Counted from the stretch's first letter, positions 20,095-28,646 are shown. The stretch is 64,000 nt of DNA from Bacillota bacterium (GCA_021781745.1 JAJXWH010000014.1:1-64000), one strand, 5' to 3'. The notes: generated by a model from the sequence alone, not told the origin. Made by a program: numbers and translations.

Positions 20095-20970
20095 ATGAAG
20101 AATGTAAATATTGTTATAGTTGATGATTCTCCTTTTCAAATCGCTTTACTAAGGGATTTGTTAACAGAGAATGGGTTTAATGTTGTAGGTGAAGCGGGTT
20201 CCCTGGAAGAAACAATTGAGGTAGTTAGTAGAACCAAACCAGACCTAGTTACAATGGATATGACAATTCCAGGCACAGATGGCTTTGAATGCACTAGAGA
20301 AATTCATAAAATAAATCCTAATATTAAAGTGATAATTGTAAGTTCTATGATGGACGATGAAATTGTGAGGAAAGCTAAAAAGACACATGTAAGTGGATAT
20401 GCTCAAAAGCCAGTTGATCCTGAGGAATTAACACTATTAATTAATAGGGTTATGGCAGATGAACAGTTATTTTCTGAACTAGAGGAATTGTATTCAGCAG
20501 TCTTTAAAGAAGCGTTATTGGATGTTTTTAATAAACTCACTAAAACGGTGCCAGAAATTACAAATGAAAGTAACGAGAATGTAGAGAAAGTTAGTCATGG
20601 TATCTCAATTGTTATGGGTATTATAGGAAAGTATTCAGGTAGAATAATTTTTGATGTATCCTTTGAAACTGCACAAAACATGGCTAAATCATTGCTTAAA
20701 AGAGAACCTAAAAACAATGAGGAAATTCTAAATGTAATGTCCGAGCTATCTAATATGGCAGCAGGAAACGCATGTTCAATGATTAATAAGAAGAACAAGG
20801 TGTTTGGGTTAAGGGTTGCGCCGCCAACTACATTTCATGGGGAATCAATTAATATATCAAAAGCGGAATTAGAAATTACATACTCTGCTAATGCAAAAAC
20901 GCAATTCGGAGATTTATCAATAAGTATAGGCTTTGGAAGAGGTGAAGGGGAATGGATGTCAATTATTTAA
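20095..20970 (+). CDS. CheY-CheX fusion: response regulator with phosphatase-like domain
   Basis: A 291-residue two-domain protein. Residues 1-120 are a CheY-type receiver (IVIVDDSPFQ acidic pocket, LVTMDMTIPGTDG with the phospho-acceptor Asp, VIIVSSMMDD switch Ser, YAQKPVD Lys). The C-terminal half matches the CheC/CheX/FliY phosphatase fold, with EILNVMSELSNMAAGNAC containing the E-x2-N catalytic signature. It therefore may be a phosphorylated regulator that dephosphorylates CheY-P, or regulates itself. The start at 20095 (AGGTGG 4 nt upstream) replaces an upstream TTG at 20026 that only adds an unrelated extension. Its last 19 bp overlap the next gene, a separate CheX, so the two are translationally coupled. 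Confidence 0.87.
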   Translation: MKNVNIVIVDDSPFQIALLRDLLTENGFNVVGEAGSLEETIEVVSRTKPDLVTMDMTIPGTDGFECTREIHKINPNIKVIIVSSMMDDEIVRKAKKTHVSGYAQKPVDPEELTLLINRVMADEQLFSELEELYSAVFKEALLDVFNKLTKTVPEITNESNENVEKVSHGISIVMGIIGKYSGRIIFDVSFETAQNMAKSLLKREPKNNEEILNVMSELSNMAAGNACSMINKKNKVFGLRVAPPTTFHGESINISKAELEITYSANAKTQFGDLSISIGFGRGEGEWMSII

Positions 20971-21419
20971 ATCCTATATTAAGTTCCTTTTCAAGTGTAA
21001 TGCCTCAATTGGGGCTGCCAAACGTTGAAAAAAAGGAAATAAGCTTAAAAGGTAGATTTATAGAAAGTCCAGGAGTTGTAATTATCGTTGGTATTATTGG
21101 AGATATTAGAGGTAATGTAATTTATGGATTAAGTTTAGAAGATGCGAAAAAAATCGCATCAACAATGATGATGGGGATGCCGGTAGAAAATTTTGATGAA
21201 CTAGCTCAAAGTGCAATATCAGAACTTACAAATATGATAACTGCAACAGTGGCAACTAATTTTTCAAAAGAAAATATCAATATCAATATATCTACACCAA
21301 CCCTTGTTCATGGAAAATTCACTGCAAATGCAAGTTCAGATAAAGTTGTTTGTGTGCAAATGGCAGTTGGAGACATGCTTATCGATGTTAATATTTCAAT
21401 GGAGAAAAATACAATTTAA
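20952..21419 (+). CDS. cheX: CheX-type chemotaxis phosphatase
   Basis: A 155-residue CheX family protein. The signature helix is SAISELTNMITATVATNF, with the E-x2-N pair that positions water to hydrolyse the aspartyl phosphate of CheY-P. The second half NINISTPTLVHGKFTANA is the typical beta-sheet segment. It starts inside the end of the CheY-CheX fusion gene in another frame, with GGTGAAGGGG as ribosome binding site. The pairing of a fusion and a free CheX suggests a heterodimer or a dedicated phosphorelay; that part is inference. Confidence 0.87.
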   Translation: MDVNYLNPILSSFSSVMPQLGLPNVEKKEISLKGRFIESPGVVIIVGIIGDIRGNVIYGLSLEDAKKIASTMMMGMPVENFDELAQSAISELTNMITATVATNFSKENININISTPTLVHGKFTANASSDKVVCVQMAVGDMLIDVNISMEKNTI

Positions 21420-21434
21420 AATGTAAAATGAGAA

Positions 21435-21474
21435 AAAACCATTTATGATTTTTAGATTATAAATGGTTTTATTT
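21435..21474 (+). terminator. Intrinsic terminator after cheX
   Basis: AAAACCATTTAT (21435-21446) pairs perfectly with ATAAATGGTTTT (21459-21470), followed by ATTT. Confidence 0.8.
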
Positions 21475-21497
21475 GGGATTTTGTTTTAAGGAAGTGA

Positions 21498-22181
21498 ATT
21501 ATTATAAATACTATTTACGAGGAAATTTCAAAGATAATTTTTAGACTTATTAGAAATATATTTTATGCTCTATCCATAATATCGATTTCAGTTTTAGCTG
21601 TTTTAAATACTACTATTGTCTATAAATATGCAATAGAAAAATATGACTTAAGCAAATATACTGGTTTATCAACAGAAGCATTAATGGATAATTATAAAAG
21701 AGTGATAAATTATGTTCAAAACCCATTTAATAAAGAACTAGTGCTTAATAACGTGCCTATGAGTGAGTTTGGAAGAATTCATTTTTTTGAAGTAAAACGG
21801 ATATTTGTAGCTTTATATATTATTAGTATTGTTTTTATTCTTATAATGATCTTTAAATTAATAACCAATAAAAATAAAGATTTAGGAAAAAGGATTATAG
21901 AAGATTTTAATGGTAGTGTAAACATAGCAGCATTAATATTTATATTTGTTTCTATTGCGGCAACGATAGACTTTTCTAAGACATTCTATTTCTTTCATAA
22001 AATATTCTTCAGGAATAATTACTGGATTTTTGACCCAGCAACAGATCCAATAATAAATGCTCTGCCAGAAGAATTCTTTATGACTGAATTAATATTAGTA
22101 GTAGCTCTATTAGTGATATTTACATTCTTTGTTAAATTGTTAAATTATAGAAATATATCTTTAATTAGAAGAAAGAGGTAA
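21498..22181 (+). CDS. DUF1461 (TIGR01906-like) integral membrane protein, no canonical start
   Basis: A membrane protein of about 227 residues. TM helices are visible at about residues 20-45, 90-120, 140-160 and 190-215, with an extracytoplasmic loop containing YTGLSTEALMDNYKRVINYV as in the DUF1461 family. An ATG exists at 21684, but the family's first TM helix is encoded upstream of it: the frame is open from 21498, just after TGA at 21495, and translates to a basic stretch and a hydrophobic helix. Between 21498 and 21683 the frame has no ATG, GTG or TTG. AAGGAAGTG (21488-21496) would fit initiation at ATT 21501. Alternatively GTG 21494 was the original start and one extra base in the ATTATTATA tract broke the frame. 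Function of the family is unknown. Confidence 0.7.
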   Translation: MIINTIYEEISKIIFRLIRNIFYALSIISISVLAVLNTTIVYKYAIEKYDLSKYTGLSTEALMDNYKRVINYVQNPFNKELVLNNVPMSEFGRIHFFEVKRIFVALYIISIVFILIMIFKLITNKNKDLGKRIIEDFNGSVNIAALIFIFVSIAATIDFSKTFYFFHKIFFRNNYWIFDPATDPIINALPEEFFMTELILVVALLVIFTFFVKLLNYRNISLIRRKR

Positions 22182-22235
22182 TTTACTTTTAATATGTAAA
22201 GGAATATAATATTATTTAGTGTAGTTAATAATTAA

Positions 22236-22303
22236 TAGGTGATGGAGTTCGCTATAATTGCGTAAATGTTAATGACTCCTGCTTTTTAAGCAGGAGTTTT
22301 TTT
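22236..22303 (+). ncRNA. Fluoride riboswitch (crcB motif)
   Basis: The leader of crcB has the hallmark GGTGATGGAGTTCGC (22239-22253), TAAT, and AATGACTCCT (22271-22280) blocks of the crcB motif. The ACTCCTGCTT/AAGCAGGAGT hairpin (22275-22297) followed by seven T residues is the intrinsic terminator. In the fluoride-bound form the pseudoknot using the 3' part of the aptamer prevents terminator formation and the exporter is made. The conservation with characterised examples and the downstream fluoride channel gene make this assignment firm. Confidence 0.93.
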
Positions 22304-22328
22304 ATCATTAATGAGTGGAGGGATTAAT

Positions 22329-22706
22329 TTGCAAGAAGTAATTTATGTAGGTATCGGGGGGTTTATAGGAGCAGCAACTAGATATATGGTTACATTACAA
22401 TCAGCAAAATTTATTAATTCTAATATTCCAATGGGAACATTAATAGTAAATGTTGTTGGTGGTTTTTTAATAGGAATAATAATGGAATTAAGTATATCTA
22501 CAGATTTTGTGCCACCAAATTTGAGATTGTTTTTAACAACAGGAATTATGGGGGGGCTAACAACTTTTTCTACATTCAGTTATGAAACAGTTAATTTGAT
22601 AGGTGATGGGAAATATTTTTTAGGTATTGTCAATATTCTTCTTAATGTATTCCTAAGTATAGGAGGAGTTGCGTTAGCTAGGTTTTTATGCAGAATAGTT
22701 GCTTAG
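22329..22706 (+). CDS. crcB: Fluoride channel/exporter CrcB (FluC)
   Basis: A 125-residue, four-helix membrane protein of the Fluc/CrcB family, which assembles as a dual-topology dimer and exports fluoride. Signatures are GGFIGAATRY near the start, NVVGGFLIG with the central Asn, and GIMGGLTTFSTFSYE with the TxFSTF pore motif. The start is TTG at 22329 because GGAGGG (22317-22322) lies 6 nt upstream; the in-frame ATG at 22311 sits right behind the riboswitch terminator and has no ribosome binding site. Confidence 0.95.
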   Translation: MQEVIYVGIGGFIGAATRYMVTLQSAKFINSNIPMGTLIVNVVGGFLIGIIMELSISTDFVPPNLRLFLTTGIMGGLTTFSTFSYETVNLIGDGKYFLGIVNILLNVFLSIGGVALARFLCRIVA

Positions 22707-22759
22707 GTGCAATTAAAAAGTTAAATTAATATGTTATAAAATTAAAGGCGGTGAATTAT

Positions 22760-23311
22760 TTGAAGTGTAAAATATGTGGGATGGAGATAAATGAAAAAAA
22801 TTATAATTTCAATGAGGCAGCTTTTGTTAATAAGAATGCTATAGATAACATCCTATATTGTCCATTTTGTGGCGTAGATAAAAAATATTTAAGCGAAGAT
22901 AACGAAATAATTAATATAGAGAGTAAGTTATTAGATGAACATACTTTAAAAATTATTGACCATGCTGTTAAACTTGAGCTATTTAATGGTGATTTTTATA
23001 ATATAGCAGCAAGTAGGGCAAAGAGTGATAAGGTGAGAAAAATATTTGAAGCCCTATCAAAGATAGAGATAGTTCACTCTAGAGTACATCAGAAGTTGGG
23101 GGGATTAAATAATACTCCTAATTTAAATAAAATAAATTACGATAAATATAATAGTGACAATGCTCTTTTAGCGTTAGCAAAGCAAAAGGAAGAGCACGCT
23201 GTAAGTTACTATGAAAAATATAAGAATGAAATTAATAATGATAATCTGTTTGAAGTTTTTGAGGCTTTAGCGAATGTAGAAAAGGAGCATATTATTCTTG
23301 TTGAAGAGTAA
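22760..23311 (+). CDS. Rubrerythrin/ferritin-like protein with N-terminal zinc ribbon
   Basis: A 183-residue protein. The N-terminus has a CKICG ... CPFCG rubredoxin/zinc-ribbon-like pair of knuckles, here placed before the helical domain as in reverse rubrerythrins. The remainder is a four-helix ferritin-like fold with the Glu/His ligands of a di-iron site spread over KLELFNGDFY, EIVHSRVH, KQKEEHAVSYYEKY and ANVEKEHI. Such proteins reduce peroxide in anaerobes. The TTG at 22760 fits the AAAGGCGGTG ribosome binding site with 6-nt spacing; the GTG at 22751 lies inside that site. No promoter was identified. Confidence 0.75.
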   Translation: MKCKICGMEINEKNYNFNEAAFVNKNAIDNILYCPFCGVDKKYLSEDNEIINIESKLLDEHTLKIIDHAVKLELFNGDFYNIAASRAKSDKVRKIFEALSKIEIVHSRVHQKLGGLNNTPNLNKINYDKYNSDNALLALAKQKEEHAVSYYEKYKNEINNDNLFEVFEALANVEKEHIILVEE

Positions 23312-23502
23312 TTAGAGAGTAAGTTATTTATATGGTTCCAATGCGAATATACCAAGAATGGGATAAATTTTATGCAAAGACAAAAATAATATCCTTGAAT
23401 TTAAATATTTTATATGTTATCATTAACAAGTGTCAAAAAGATTGTTTAAATAATTTTTAAATGAAGGTTTTTGACGAAAAGAGCAATGATTAACATGGTT
23501 TG

Positions 23503-23571
23503 GCGTCCATAGGGGACGGGGATTTTCTCTTGAGAGGAATTTCTGAGGTTCAAACCCTCGACATCCCACCA
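23503..23571 (+). ncRNA. tRNA-like element lacking a D-arm, of unknown family
   Basis: Immediately before the SRP RNA lies a sequence ending in a tRNA-like 3' half. A T-arm TGAGG-TTCAAAC-CCTCG occupies 23544-23560, GGTTCAA with its conserved positions, followed by ATCCC (23563-23567), A, and an encoded CCA (23569-23571). GGGAT at 23519-23523 can pair with ATCCC as a short acceptor stem. Between them TTTCTC-TTGA-GAGGAA (23524-23539) is a second hairpin; read as a 7-nt loop (CTTGAGA) it would present anticodon UGA. No D-arm is present; instead CGTCC/GGACG (23504-23518) forms a hairpin just upstream. It does not match any complete tRNA isotype that I can fold. It could be a decayed tRNA-Ser, a leader of the SRP RNA, or a small RNA. 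Confidence 0.4.
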
Positions 23572-23573
23572 TT

Positions 23574-23843
23574 GCCATGCTAGATGGGGAGTTAGCGGTG
23601 CCCTGTAACCTGCAATCCGCTACAGCAGGGTTGAATCCCTCGCTTAGGTATTAGCAATTTATAGTCTGACTTTTGTAAGTGGTGTTGATGACTGGGTCCC
23701 ACGCAATGGAAGCCCATGAACCTCGTCAGGTCTGGAAGGAAGCAGCGATAAGTGGTTCCTTTCATGTGCCGTGGATCAATCTGGTCTGAGCTAACTGCAT
23801 TAGTAACGTATAGAGAACTAATAACGAAGCGAGGTGCATGGTT
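23574..23843 (+). ncRNA. ffs: Signal recognition particle RNA, large Gram-positive type
   Basis: A ~270-nt SRP RNA of the Bacillus/Clostridium kind with Alu and S domains. The universal domain IV core, GGTCTGGAAGGAAGCAGC at 23729-23746, binds Ffh. The Alu part is seen as GCGGTGCCCTGTAACCTGCA near 23595-23613 and AAGTGGTGTTGATG. The 5' end GCCATGC (23574-23580) pairs with GCATGGT (23836-23842) to close the molecule. Ends are estimated by alignment in memory with the B. subtilis scRNA and may be off by a few bases. Confidence 0.95.
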
Positions 23844-23920
23844 TATTTTAATGTTTAATTATAATTTGGAATATTAATTAGGTTATTCTTCAATAGGATT
23901 AACATAGGACACAATAGGAT

Positions 23921-23972
23921 AAGAAAGTGAGGGCATTTCATTTATATGAAATACCCTCATTTTCTTATTTTA
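23921..23972. terminator. Bidirectional terminator between SRP RNA and FAH gene
   Basis: A 20-bp stem (23921-23940 with 23947-23966) carries AAGAAA on the left side and TTTCTTATTTTATT on the right, so it can stop both strands. Confidence 0.85.
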
Positions 23973-23981
23973 TTATAATTA

Positions 23982-24866
23982 TTATCTTACTGTATTTTTA
24001 AGGCATCCTATGCCTTCGATTTCACATTCTACTACATCGCCAGTTTTTAGGAATTTAGGAGGTTCAAAGCCCATACCTACACCTGCCGGAGTACCCATTG
24101 CAATAATAGTTCCAGCTTTTAATGTAATACCTTGCGATAATTCATGAATTACATCTTCTATAGAAGTAATCATAAGGTCAGTAGTACTATTTTGTCGTAC
24201 TTCACCGTTAACCCTAGAGCTAATCTTTAATATAGGAGGATTTATAAATTCATCTTTAGAAACAATGCAAGGTCCCATTGGTGTAAAACCGTCCAAGCTT
24301 TTACCAAAATACCACTGCTTATGCCTTGTCTGCAGATTTCTAGCGCTTACATCATTTATTATCGTATAGCCAAATACATAGTCAAAAGCTTCTTCCTTGG
24401 CTACATTTTTAGCGTCTTTTTTTATTATTACAGCCAGCTCAGCTTCGTAATCTAAACTATCAACTAGTTCAGGGTAACTAGGTATATAGTCCTCATCTCC
24501 AGTTGCCATTACTACTCTTTTAGAAAAATATACTGCATAAGGTCTATCCCCGCCAAAAGCTTCTTTTTTATATCTGGCAGATTCTATTGCGTGCTCCATA
24601 TAATTGATACCTAAGCAAATAATATCTTGCTTAGGGTTAGGTATTGGAGCCATTTTGCAAACATCACTAGTCGGTATAAATTCATTTGTATTTTTTTCAA
24701 GCGATGCCTGCAGTGTTTGTAATTCTTGAACACTAATATTTTCTATCAAATCGTTCATATTTTCATAATTTACTCCAAGAGTCTTTAGTGGATAAACACC
24801 TTGTGCATCCTTTGTGAAAATACCAACTTGTTCTATATTATTATATTTAAATGTTACAAATTTCAT
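23982..24866 (-). CDS. Fumarylacetoacetate hydrolase family protein
   Basis: A 294-residue FAH superfamily enzyme. The C-terminal ~210 residues carry the metal-binding catalytic core: GINYMEHAIES, the acidic ligands in DSLDYEAELAVII and the GYTIINDVSARNLQ block, then GAIIAMGTPAGVG-type residues. The N-terminal ~75 residues form the small accessory domain. Family members hydrolyse or decarboxylate 3-oxo acids or acylpyruvates; the bacterial stand-alone forms also act as oxaloacetate tautomerases or decarboxylases, so the substrate is not assignable. The ATG at 24866 has GGGGG 8 nt upstream; the more distal TTG at 24881 overlaps that tract. Confidence 0.87.
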   Translation of the reverse strand: MKFVTFKYNNIEQVGIFTKDAQGVYPLKTLGVNYENMNDLIENISVQELQTLQASLEKNTNEFIPTSDVCKMAPIPNPKQDIICLGINYMEHAIESARYKKEAFGGDRPYAVYFSKRVVMATGDEDYIPSYPELVDSLDYEAELAVIIKKDAKNVAKEEAFDYVFGYTIINDVSARNLQTRHKQWYFGKSLDGFTPMGPCIVSKDEFINPPILKISSRVNGEVRQNSTTDLMITSIEDVIHELSQGITLKAGTIIAMGTPAGVGMGFEPPKFLKTGDVVECEIEGIGCLKNTVR

Positions 24867-24940
24867 AATAAAAGCCCCCAATTTGAATCAGTTTATAGTT
24901 AACAATTAACAGTTAACAGTTACGAAATTATATTAATATT

Positions 24941-24991
24941 GAAAGAAGCGCTGAAGTATAAAGCATCAGCTTTAATTCTTCATTTTCTTTC
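24941..24991 (-). other. Imperfect hairpin downstream of dfrA
   Basis: GAAAGAA (24941-24947) pairs with TTCTTTC (24985-24991), with inner CTGAAG/CTTCA-like and AAAGC/GCTTT pairs. There is no clear U run on the minus strand, so it may only protect the dfrA 3' end. Nearby 24896-24922 contains three short GTTAACA-like repeats. Confidence 0.35.
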
Positions 24992-25018
24992 AGGATCACT
25001 TATAGATTAATTTTTTTA

Positions 25019-25510
25019 TTATATTTTTATTAAGTTTAAAAAAGTATAACTAAGCTCATTTTTTTCATCTATAAATTGCTCTGAAATATACTCTGTTTTA
25101 TAATCATTATAGTTTATTTCAGGAAAGTATGTATCACCTTCAAAGGCTTTACCAATCTTAGTTAAATACAATTTTTTCGCATAAGGAAGAGATTGTTTAT
25201 AAATTTCAGCGCCACCAATTACAAAGATTTCTTCGTTACCTTTTGAGTATTTTTCCAGTAACGAATTTAAATCATGAACTATAGTTACCTGATCAGAATC
25301 AATTCTAAAATTTTCATCTCTTGTTACAACTATATGTTCCCGATTTGGCAGAATACCAGGTAATGATTCGAAAGTTTTTCTCCCCATAATCATTTTTTTA
25401 TTAGAGGTAATTTCTTTGAATCTTTTTAAATCATTTGAAATATGACATAACAGTTTATTATCTTTTCCAATAACGTCATTTTGTGCGATAGCTACAATTA
25501 TTGATATCAT
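25019..25510 (-). CDS. dfrA: Dihydrofolate reductase
   Basis: A 163-residue chromosomal-type DHFR that reduces dihydrofolate with NADPH. Signatures: MISIIVAIAQNDVIGKDNKL at the N-terminus, the active-site acid in HISNDLKRFKEIT, GRKTFES for cofactor binding, VIGGAEIYKQ near residue 97-106 and LTKI for the late beta-strand. The usual Trp of the WHxxxDL motif is replaced by Cys-His. It follows thyA on the same strand with a 44-bp gap, matching the common thyA-dfrA pair that regenerates tetrahydrofolate after dTMP synthesis. AGGAGG is 8 nt before the ATG. Confidence 0.95.
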   Translation of the reverse strand: MISIIVAIAQNDVIGKDNKLLCHISNDLKRFKEITSNKKMIMGRKTFESLPGILPNREHIVVTRDENFRIDSDQVTIVHDLNSLLEKYSKGNEEIFVIGGAEIYKQSLPYAKKLYLTKIGKAFEGDTYFPEINYNDYKTEYISEQFIDEKNELSYTFLNLIKI

Positions 25511-25554
25511 TTATTATTCCTCCTTAGGTTCTAAAGTTAAGCAATAAACTTTGA

Positions 25555-26346
25555 TTATACTGAAACATCCATTTTTATAGCCTCATGATATTTGTAATCT
25601 TCAAGCTTTATATCATCTGGAGTAAAGTCATAGAAATCTTTAATTTCAGGATTAATCCAAAGTTTTGGAGCAGAATATGTGTCATTTCTTCTTGTTAATT
25701 GAAGCTTTAACCCTTCAACTTGATTTTCATATATATGAGCATTATTTATAACATGAGTAAATAAACCAGGTTTATGTCCTGTAACTTGTGCTAATAGGTG
25801 AACTAGCACGGCATATTGCGATGTATTAAATGGAACTCCGAGCCCCCAGTCACCACTTCTTTGAACAAGCATACAGTTAAGCTTTCCATCAGTTACGTCC
25901 CACATAGTAAGAAAGCAGCAAGGATATAATGCACCATCATCTAAGTAAGGTATTTGCCATAAATTAAGCATCATTCTTCTATCTTGTGGGTTATTTTTTA
26001 GTGCATCAATTAATTTATCCATTTGATTGAACTTTTTGACTACCCATCCATAGGAAGTACCAATAGTTCCATCTTCCATTATCCATTCATCCCAAATTTT
26101 TACGTTTTGGGCTTGCAATGCTTTGACATCATTTGATTGATCCTTGAATATCCATAACAGTTCTTTTACTGCAGTTTTAAAAGCTACGAATTTTGTTGTT
26201 AGTATAGGAAACTCTTTTTCTAAATTAAATTGCATTATTTGATGAGGTAATTTATAAGTTTTAACTCCAGTTCTATTATTATCAAAGTATCCATTCTCTA
26301 AGATATCATTAGCGATGGACAAGTATTTATCGTCATATAAACTCAT
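25555..26346 (-). CDS. thyA: Thymidylate synthase
   Basis: A 263-residue ThyA, which makes dTMP from dUMP and methylene-tetrahydrofolate. The catalytic cysteine is Cys143 in ALYPCCFL; the phosphate-binding DRRMMLNLW and dUMP-binding [20 protein letters not shown] blocks are intact, and the C-terminus ends in the normal Val region (KMDVSV). The ATG at 26346 is spaced 9-10 nt from AGGAGG; an in-frame GTG at 26355 abuts that site and is less likely. It forms a unit with dfrA, divergent from dnaX. Confidence 0.96.
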   Translation of the reverse strand: MSLYDDKYLSIANDILENGYFDNNRTGVKTYKLPHQIMQFNLEKEFPILTTKFVAFKTAVKELLWIFKDQSNDVKALQAQNVKIWDEWIMEDGTIGTSYGWVVKKFNQMDKLIDALKNNPQDRRMMLNLWQIPYLDDGALYPCCFLTMWDVTDGKLNCMLVQRSGDWGLGVPFNTSQYAVLVHLLAQVTGHKPGLFTHVINNAHIYENQVEGLKLQLTRRNDTYSAPKLWINPEIKDFYDFTPDDIKLEDYKYHEAIKMDVSV

Positions 26347-26463
26347 TGTAAGCACTCCTCCTAATATTTCTTATAAAATTGTTCAATATACATTTTAACC
26401 TAAACTATTTAACAAGTCACTTAGTATCCAGAATTTTATATGAAATTCAAACAATTGTACAAT

Positions 26464-26491
26464 TTGCATTGCTCATTCAATGGTGTATAAT
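26464..26491 (+). promoter_or_regulatory. Predicted promoter of dnaX
   Basis: TTGCAT (26464-26469) and TATAAT (26486-26491) are 16 bp apart and lie about 38 bp before the TTG start of dnaX. Confidence 0.5.
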
Positions 26492-26528
26492 AAGGGTATA
26501 TTTAAGAGAAATAGCGAGGTGAAACCCA

Positions 26529-28157
26529 TTGGGTTATACAGCATTATATAGAGAGTGGAGACCTAAAAGTTTTGATGATATAGTAGGCCAGGAACATATA
26601 ACTACGACATTAAAAAATGAAATCATAAATGATAGAATCGCTCATGCTTACCTTTTTTGCGGCACGAGAGGAACAGGTAAGACATCTACTGCAAAGGTAA
26701 TGGCAAAGGCATTGAATTGCCTTGATTTGCATGATGGAGAGCCATGTAATGAGTGTGAAATGTGTAGAAAGATAAATGAAGGTTTGGCAATTGATGTAAC
26801 AGAACTTGACGCAGCATCTAATAATGGTATTGATAAGATCAGAGATATTATAGATGATACTAAGTACCCGCCACAAGAAGCAAAATATAAAATATATATA
26901 ATGGATGAAGTTCACATGTTATCTGTTGGAGCCGTTAACGCTTTCTTAAAAACCCTAGAAGAACCCCCAAAAAATGTAGTTTTTATATTAGCAACTACAG
27001 ATCCCCAAAAATTGCCTATTACGATTTTATCTAGATGTCAGAGATTTGATTTCAAAAGAATAATCCAAAAGGAGATTTCTAATAGACTCAAAAGGATTGT
27101 TGAATCACAAAATATAAGTTATGAACAGAAAAGCTTAGATTTAATATCAAGAATATGCGATGGTGCAATGAGAGATGCTTTAAGCATATTAGATCAGGCA
27201 ATTGCAATGGGAGATAATCAAATTAAATATGAGGATTTAGTAAATATATTGGGGCTTGTGACTAATGAATACTTGTTTGATATAACTGATGCAATTATAG
27301 ATAGAAACGTTGAAAAAGCAATGGTCATAACGGATAAGCTTGTATATTCAGGGAAGGATATGCAATTATTTATTAAGGATTTAATAGCTCATTTTAGAAA
27401 TTTACTCATGGTAAAGGTTACAAACAATCCGGAAGAAGTTTTGGATATGTCCCTAGAAAATATATATTTGGTTAAAGAGCAGGGACGAAGAATTAGGGTA
27501 GAAGAAATAATGAGAGCTATTAGAATACTTCAGGAGGCAGAAATTAATTCAAAGGCAAGTAAGCAAAGCAGATTATATTTAGAACTAGCTATTATAAAAA
27601 TGTGTAAGATAGAGTATGATACTTCGAATGAAGTTATAGTATCAAGAATAAATCAGCTTGAGGAATCGTTACAAAGTGGAAAAATACAAATGGTTCAAGT
27701 AGAAAAAACTAATGAAGATTTAAAATATGCACATAATAATACAAATTCTAAGAAAAATATAATTAATAATAGTGCAAATATTAATCGCGAAGAAAAAATA
27801 GAGGTTAATCCTAATTCATCATTAACTATAGATGATGTTGGTAGAGCATGGACTGAAATACTAGAAAAATTTAAATCGAAGAGAGCAATGATTGTTTATG
27901 CCTCAATAGTTACAGCTAAACCATATAGCTTTAAAAATGGAGTAGTTACTTTAGAGTATGACTCAATGTACGCATTTAATAAAGAGAGATTACAAAAGTT
28001 AGAGTATAGGGATATTGTAAATGCCGTATTTTCTGAAGTATTGAAAGAAAAGGTTATGGTAGATTATATCGTGAAAAAAGATAATGAGAATAAAGGTAAA
28101 GAAGAGTTGTTGAAAGAAGCAATAAACGGGGTACCATTTCAAGTATACGATGAGTAA
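26529..28157 (+). CDS. dnaX: DNA polymerase III subunit gamma/tau
   Basis: A 542-residue clamp-loader ATPase. Walker A is GTRGTGKT at 45-52, the zinc site is Cys64 with CNECEMC (Cys73, Cys76, Cys79), Walker B/DEAH-like is MDEVHML, and the SRC sensor is LSRCQRF. The C-terminal third is variable and Asn/Lys rich, as in tau proteins. The start is TTG at 26529 with GAGGTG about 8 nt upstream; the frame is closed further upstream. It begins the ancient run dnaX-ybaB-recR-yaaL-bofA and lies near the SRP RNA, as in other Firmicutes. Confidence 0.95.
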   Translation: MGYTALYREWRPKSFDDIVGQEHITTTLKNEIINDRIAHAYLFCGTRGTGKTSTAKVMAKALNCLDLHDGEPCNECEMCRKINEGLAIDVTELDAASNNGIDKIRDIIDDTKYPPQEAKYKIYIMDEVHMLSVGAVNAFLKTLEEPPKNVVFILATTDPQKLPITILSRCQRFDFKRIIQKEISNRLKRIVESQNISYEQKSLDLISRICDGAMRDALSILDQAIAMGDNQIKYEDLVNILGLVTNEYLFDITDAIIDRNVEKAMVITDKLVYSGKDMQLFIKDLIAHFRNLLMVKVTNNPEEVLDMSLENIYLVKEQGRRIRVEEIMRAIRILQEAEINSKASKQSRLYLELAIIKMCKIEYDTSNEVIVSRINQLEESLQSGKIQMVQVEKTNEDLKYAHNNTNSKKNIINNSANINREEKIEVNPNSSLTIDDVGRAWTEILEKFKSKRAMIVYASIVTAKPYSFKNGVVTLEYDSMYAFNKERLQKLEYRDIVNAVFSEVLKEKVMVDYIVKKDNENKGKEELLKEAINGVPFQVYDE

Positions 28158-28272
28158 AAATTTTTATTACAAATTGTTAGCTTTACATTGTCAATCGCTA
28201 GTTTAACTTGAGTATTACAAAAAGATGTTTTATAATTAAAAAATGAGATTCAAGAAAGAGGAGGATTTTTTT

Positions 28273-28620
28273 ATGGCAAAAGGTGGATTTCCAGGGGGTT
28301 TCGGCGGCGGAAATATGAATAATCTTATGAAACAAGCACAGAAACTTCAAAAGCAAATGGAGGATATGCAAAAAGAGCTTGAAACAAAAGAATTTGAGGC
28401 TTCTGCAGGCGGTGGTGCCGTAGTGGTAAAAGTAACTGGTAAGAAAGAAGTAACAGCAATTAATATAAAGCCAGAAGTTGTAGATGCAGATGATGTAGAA
28501 ATGCTTGAAGACTTAGTGATGAGTGCCGTTAATGAAGCATTAAGAAAAGCAGAAGAAGAAACTTCAAGTAAGATGGGTAAGCTAACAGGCGGAATGGGAA
28601 TGCCAGGCGGATTATTCTAA
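28273..28620 (+). CDS. YbaB/EbfC family nucleoid-associated protein
   Basis: A 115-residue DNA-binding protein. [20 protein letters not shown] is the N-terminal helical hairpin of the dimer, followed by [20 protein letters not shown] and the C-terminal helix. The N-terminus and C-terminus are Gly/Met/Phe rich, common in clostridial members. The ATG at 28273 with AGAGGAGG 8 nt upstream was preferred to an ATG at 28243 that precedes the ribosome binding site. It lies between dnaX and recR, its conserved position. Confidence 0.95.
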   Translation: MAKGGFPGGFGGGNMNNLMKQAQKLQKQMEDMQKELETKEFEASAGGGAVVVKVTGKKEVTAINIKPEVVDADDVEMLEDLVMSAVNEALRKAEEETSSKMGKLTGGMGMPGGLF

Positions 28621-28646
28621 TAGATTTAAAGAACTATAACGATTAT

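Noticed and set aside
22311..22328. ATG at 22311 as crcB start
   Set aside because: It follows directly on the riboswitch T run and has no ribosome binding site; the TTG at 22329 does.
23340..23571. tmRNA ending at the CCA at 23571
   Set aside because: The 5' half with its GGGG-type acceptor and the resume codon region are missing and the space is too short.
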